Part shown: one piece after another, positions 4,954-5,481 of the stretch
How positions within the stretch are numbered: the first letter of the stretch is position 1
Layout: each line of letters begins with the position of its first letter
Assembly: GCA_035640455.1 (NCBI GenBank)
Contig: DASQWB010000023.1
Coordinates: 1-5,481, forward strand
From: AC-50 sp035640455
GTDB taxonomy: Bacteria > Actinomycetota > Thermoleophilia > Gaiellales > Gaiellaceae
Direction: 5' to 3'
DNA length: 5,481 nucleotides
Position numbers and translations under genes: made by a program
The notes under the pieces: generated by a model
The model's database searches: none
What the model saw: only the letters and a program-made list of their open reading frames with translations
Told to the model about the DNA's origin: nothing

Positions 4954-5481
4954 AAGGTGGAGGATGTCCCGACCGCCGAGACGCCGCTCGAATGGGATAC
5001 CCCGCTCTTTCGGACGGCGCTCGCGCAGTTCGAGCAGGCGCTCCCGAGCGCGGGCGTGAAGCCGGAGGTCGCCGAGCGGCTCCGCTCGCCCGAGCGGGCG
5101 ATCATGGTCAGCTGCCCGGTCCGGCTCGACGACGGGACCTTCGGCGTCTTCCCGGCCTACCGGGTGCAGCACTCGACCGTCCTCGGGCCGACGAAGGGCG
5201 GGATCCGCTACGACGCCGAGGTCACGCTCGGCGAGTGCGCCGCGCTCGCGATGTGGATGACCTGGAAGTGCGCTCTCCTCCGCCTGCCCTACGGCGGCGC
5301 GAAGGGCGGCGTCCGCTGCAACCCGCGCGCGCTCTCGCCGGGCGAGATCCAGCGGCTGACGCGGCGCTACACCTCGGAGCTCCTCCCGTTCATCGGCCCG
5401 CAGGCGGACATCCCCGCTCCGGACATGGCCACGAACGAGCAGACGATGGCGTGGATGATGGACACGTACTCGATGCAGAAG
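4948..5481 (+). CDS. gdhA: glutamate dehydrogenase (Glu/Leu/Phe/Val dehydrogenase family), N-terminal part, 3' end outside window
   Basis: 178 codons are visible and the frame is open to the right edge. The enzyme interconverts L-glutamate and 2-oxoglutarate plus ammonia using NAD(P)+, linking nitrogen assimilation or glutamate catabolism to the TCA cycle in the cytoplasm. The visible part is the substrate-binding dimerisation domain: YRVQHSTVLGPTKGGIRY (71-88), MTWKCALLRLPYGGAKGGV (104-122) and ADIPAPDMAT (153-162). Lys83, Lys107, the catalytic Lys119 and Asp159 match Lys89, Lys113, Lys125 and Asp165 of the Clostridium symbiosum enzyme with one constant offset of 6. The active site therefore looks intact so far. 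Cofactor choice (NAD or NADP) is decided by the missing C-terminal Rossmann domain. Start: GTG 4948 is chosen because conserved sequence begins soon after it and the frame is closed upstream at 4918-4920. GTG 4957 is the only close alternative, and neither has a Shine-Dalgarno sequence. The name gdhA covers the function; it could equally be called gdhB, gudB or rocG. Confidence 0.93.
   Translation, partial: MAKVEDVPTAETPLEWDTPLFRTALAQFEQALPSAGVKPEVAERLRSPERAIMVSCPVRLDDGTFGVFPAYRVQHSTVLGPTKGGIRYDAEVTLGECAALAMWMTWKCALLRLPYGGAKGGVRCNPRALSPGEIQRLTRRYTSELLPFIGPQADIPAPDMATNEQTMAWMMDTYSMQK

Noticed and set aside
4964..4966. ATG just after GGAGG in the gdh 5' region as an alternative gdh start
   Set aside because: The ATG at 4964 is out of frame with the conserved dehydrogenase sequence, and the GGAGG at 4958-4962 has no in-frame start codon at a useful distance.
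4567..5172. A 201-codon minus-strand open frame covering the small gene and the gdh start
   Set aside because: It crosses the gdh coding region, which has unmistakable family motifs, and its own product is Arg/Glu/Asp/Leu-rich without recognisable features. It is considered less likely than the plus-strand 111-residue protein.
1..5481. CRISPR array, tRNA, rRNA, insertion sequence or phage attachment site
   Set aside because: No regularly spaced direct repeats, cloverleaf-like sequences, transposase motifs or terminal inverted repeats were seen when reading either strand. Nearly all of the window is occupied by coding sequence.

Overview
The window reads as a high-G+C bacterial chromosome segment. 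Codons end overwhelmingly in G or C, and long open frames run antisense to every real gene, as expected at such composition. Gene content and protein style (a CpaE/CpaF/TadB/TadC set, apparently leaderless transcription of the last gene, frequent GTG/ATGA junctions) fit Actinomycetota, perhaps a deep-branching class such as Thermoleophilia. That placement is inference from style, not from a marker gene.

Region 1 (positions 2 to 4514) is the distal half of a Tad/Flp-type (type IVc) pilus or secretion operon, all on the + strand and tightly packed. It holds the C-terminal end of a CpaE/TadZ-like ATPase, a complete CpaF/TadA secretion ATPase, a 637-residue TadB-type platform protein and a 303-residue TadC-type platform protein. 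The first two junctions are ATGA overlaps. The third has a 12-nt gap containing a Shine-Dalgarno sequence. Together these proteins would position the machine (CpaE), power it (CpaF) and form its inner-membrane platform (TadB plus TadC). Pilin, prepilin peptidase, TadE/F and RcpC/CpaB-like genes are not visible and, if present, must lie upstream or elsewhere.

The most notable feature is the TadB gene. Its N-terminal half is a signal peptide followed by a complete von Willebrand factor A (VWA) domain with an intact metal-binding MIDAS motif. This is fused in frame to an ordinary-length TadB. Predicted topology places the VWA domain outside the cytoplasmic membrane, tethered directly to the pilus platform.

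Region 2 (4515 to 4584) is a short intergenic stretch with a strong GC-rich hairpin just after tadC, probably the end of the tad transcript. Region 3 (4585 to 4920) is a small acidic protein of unknown function.

Region 4 (4948 to the window end) is the N-terminal third or more of a Glu/Leu/Phe/Val-type glutamate dehydrogenase with its catalytic lysines and aspartate in place. It is unrelated to pili. It appears to have its own promoter, with a TAGACT -10 element seven bases before a GTG start that lacks a Shine-Dalgarno sequence, which suggests a leaderless mRNA. No rRNA, tRNA, CRISPR array, insertion sequence or phage signature was seen.
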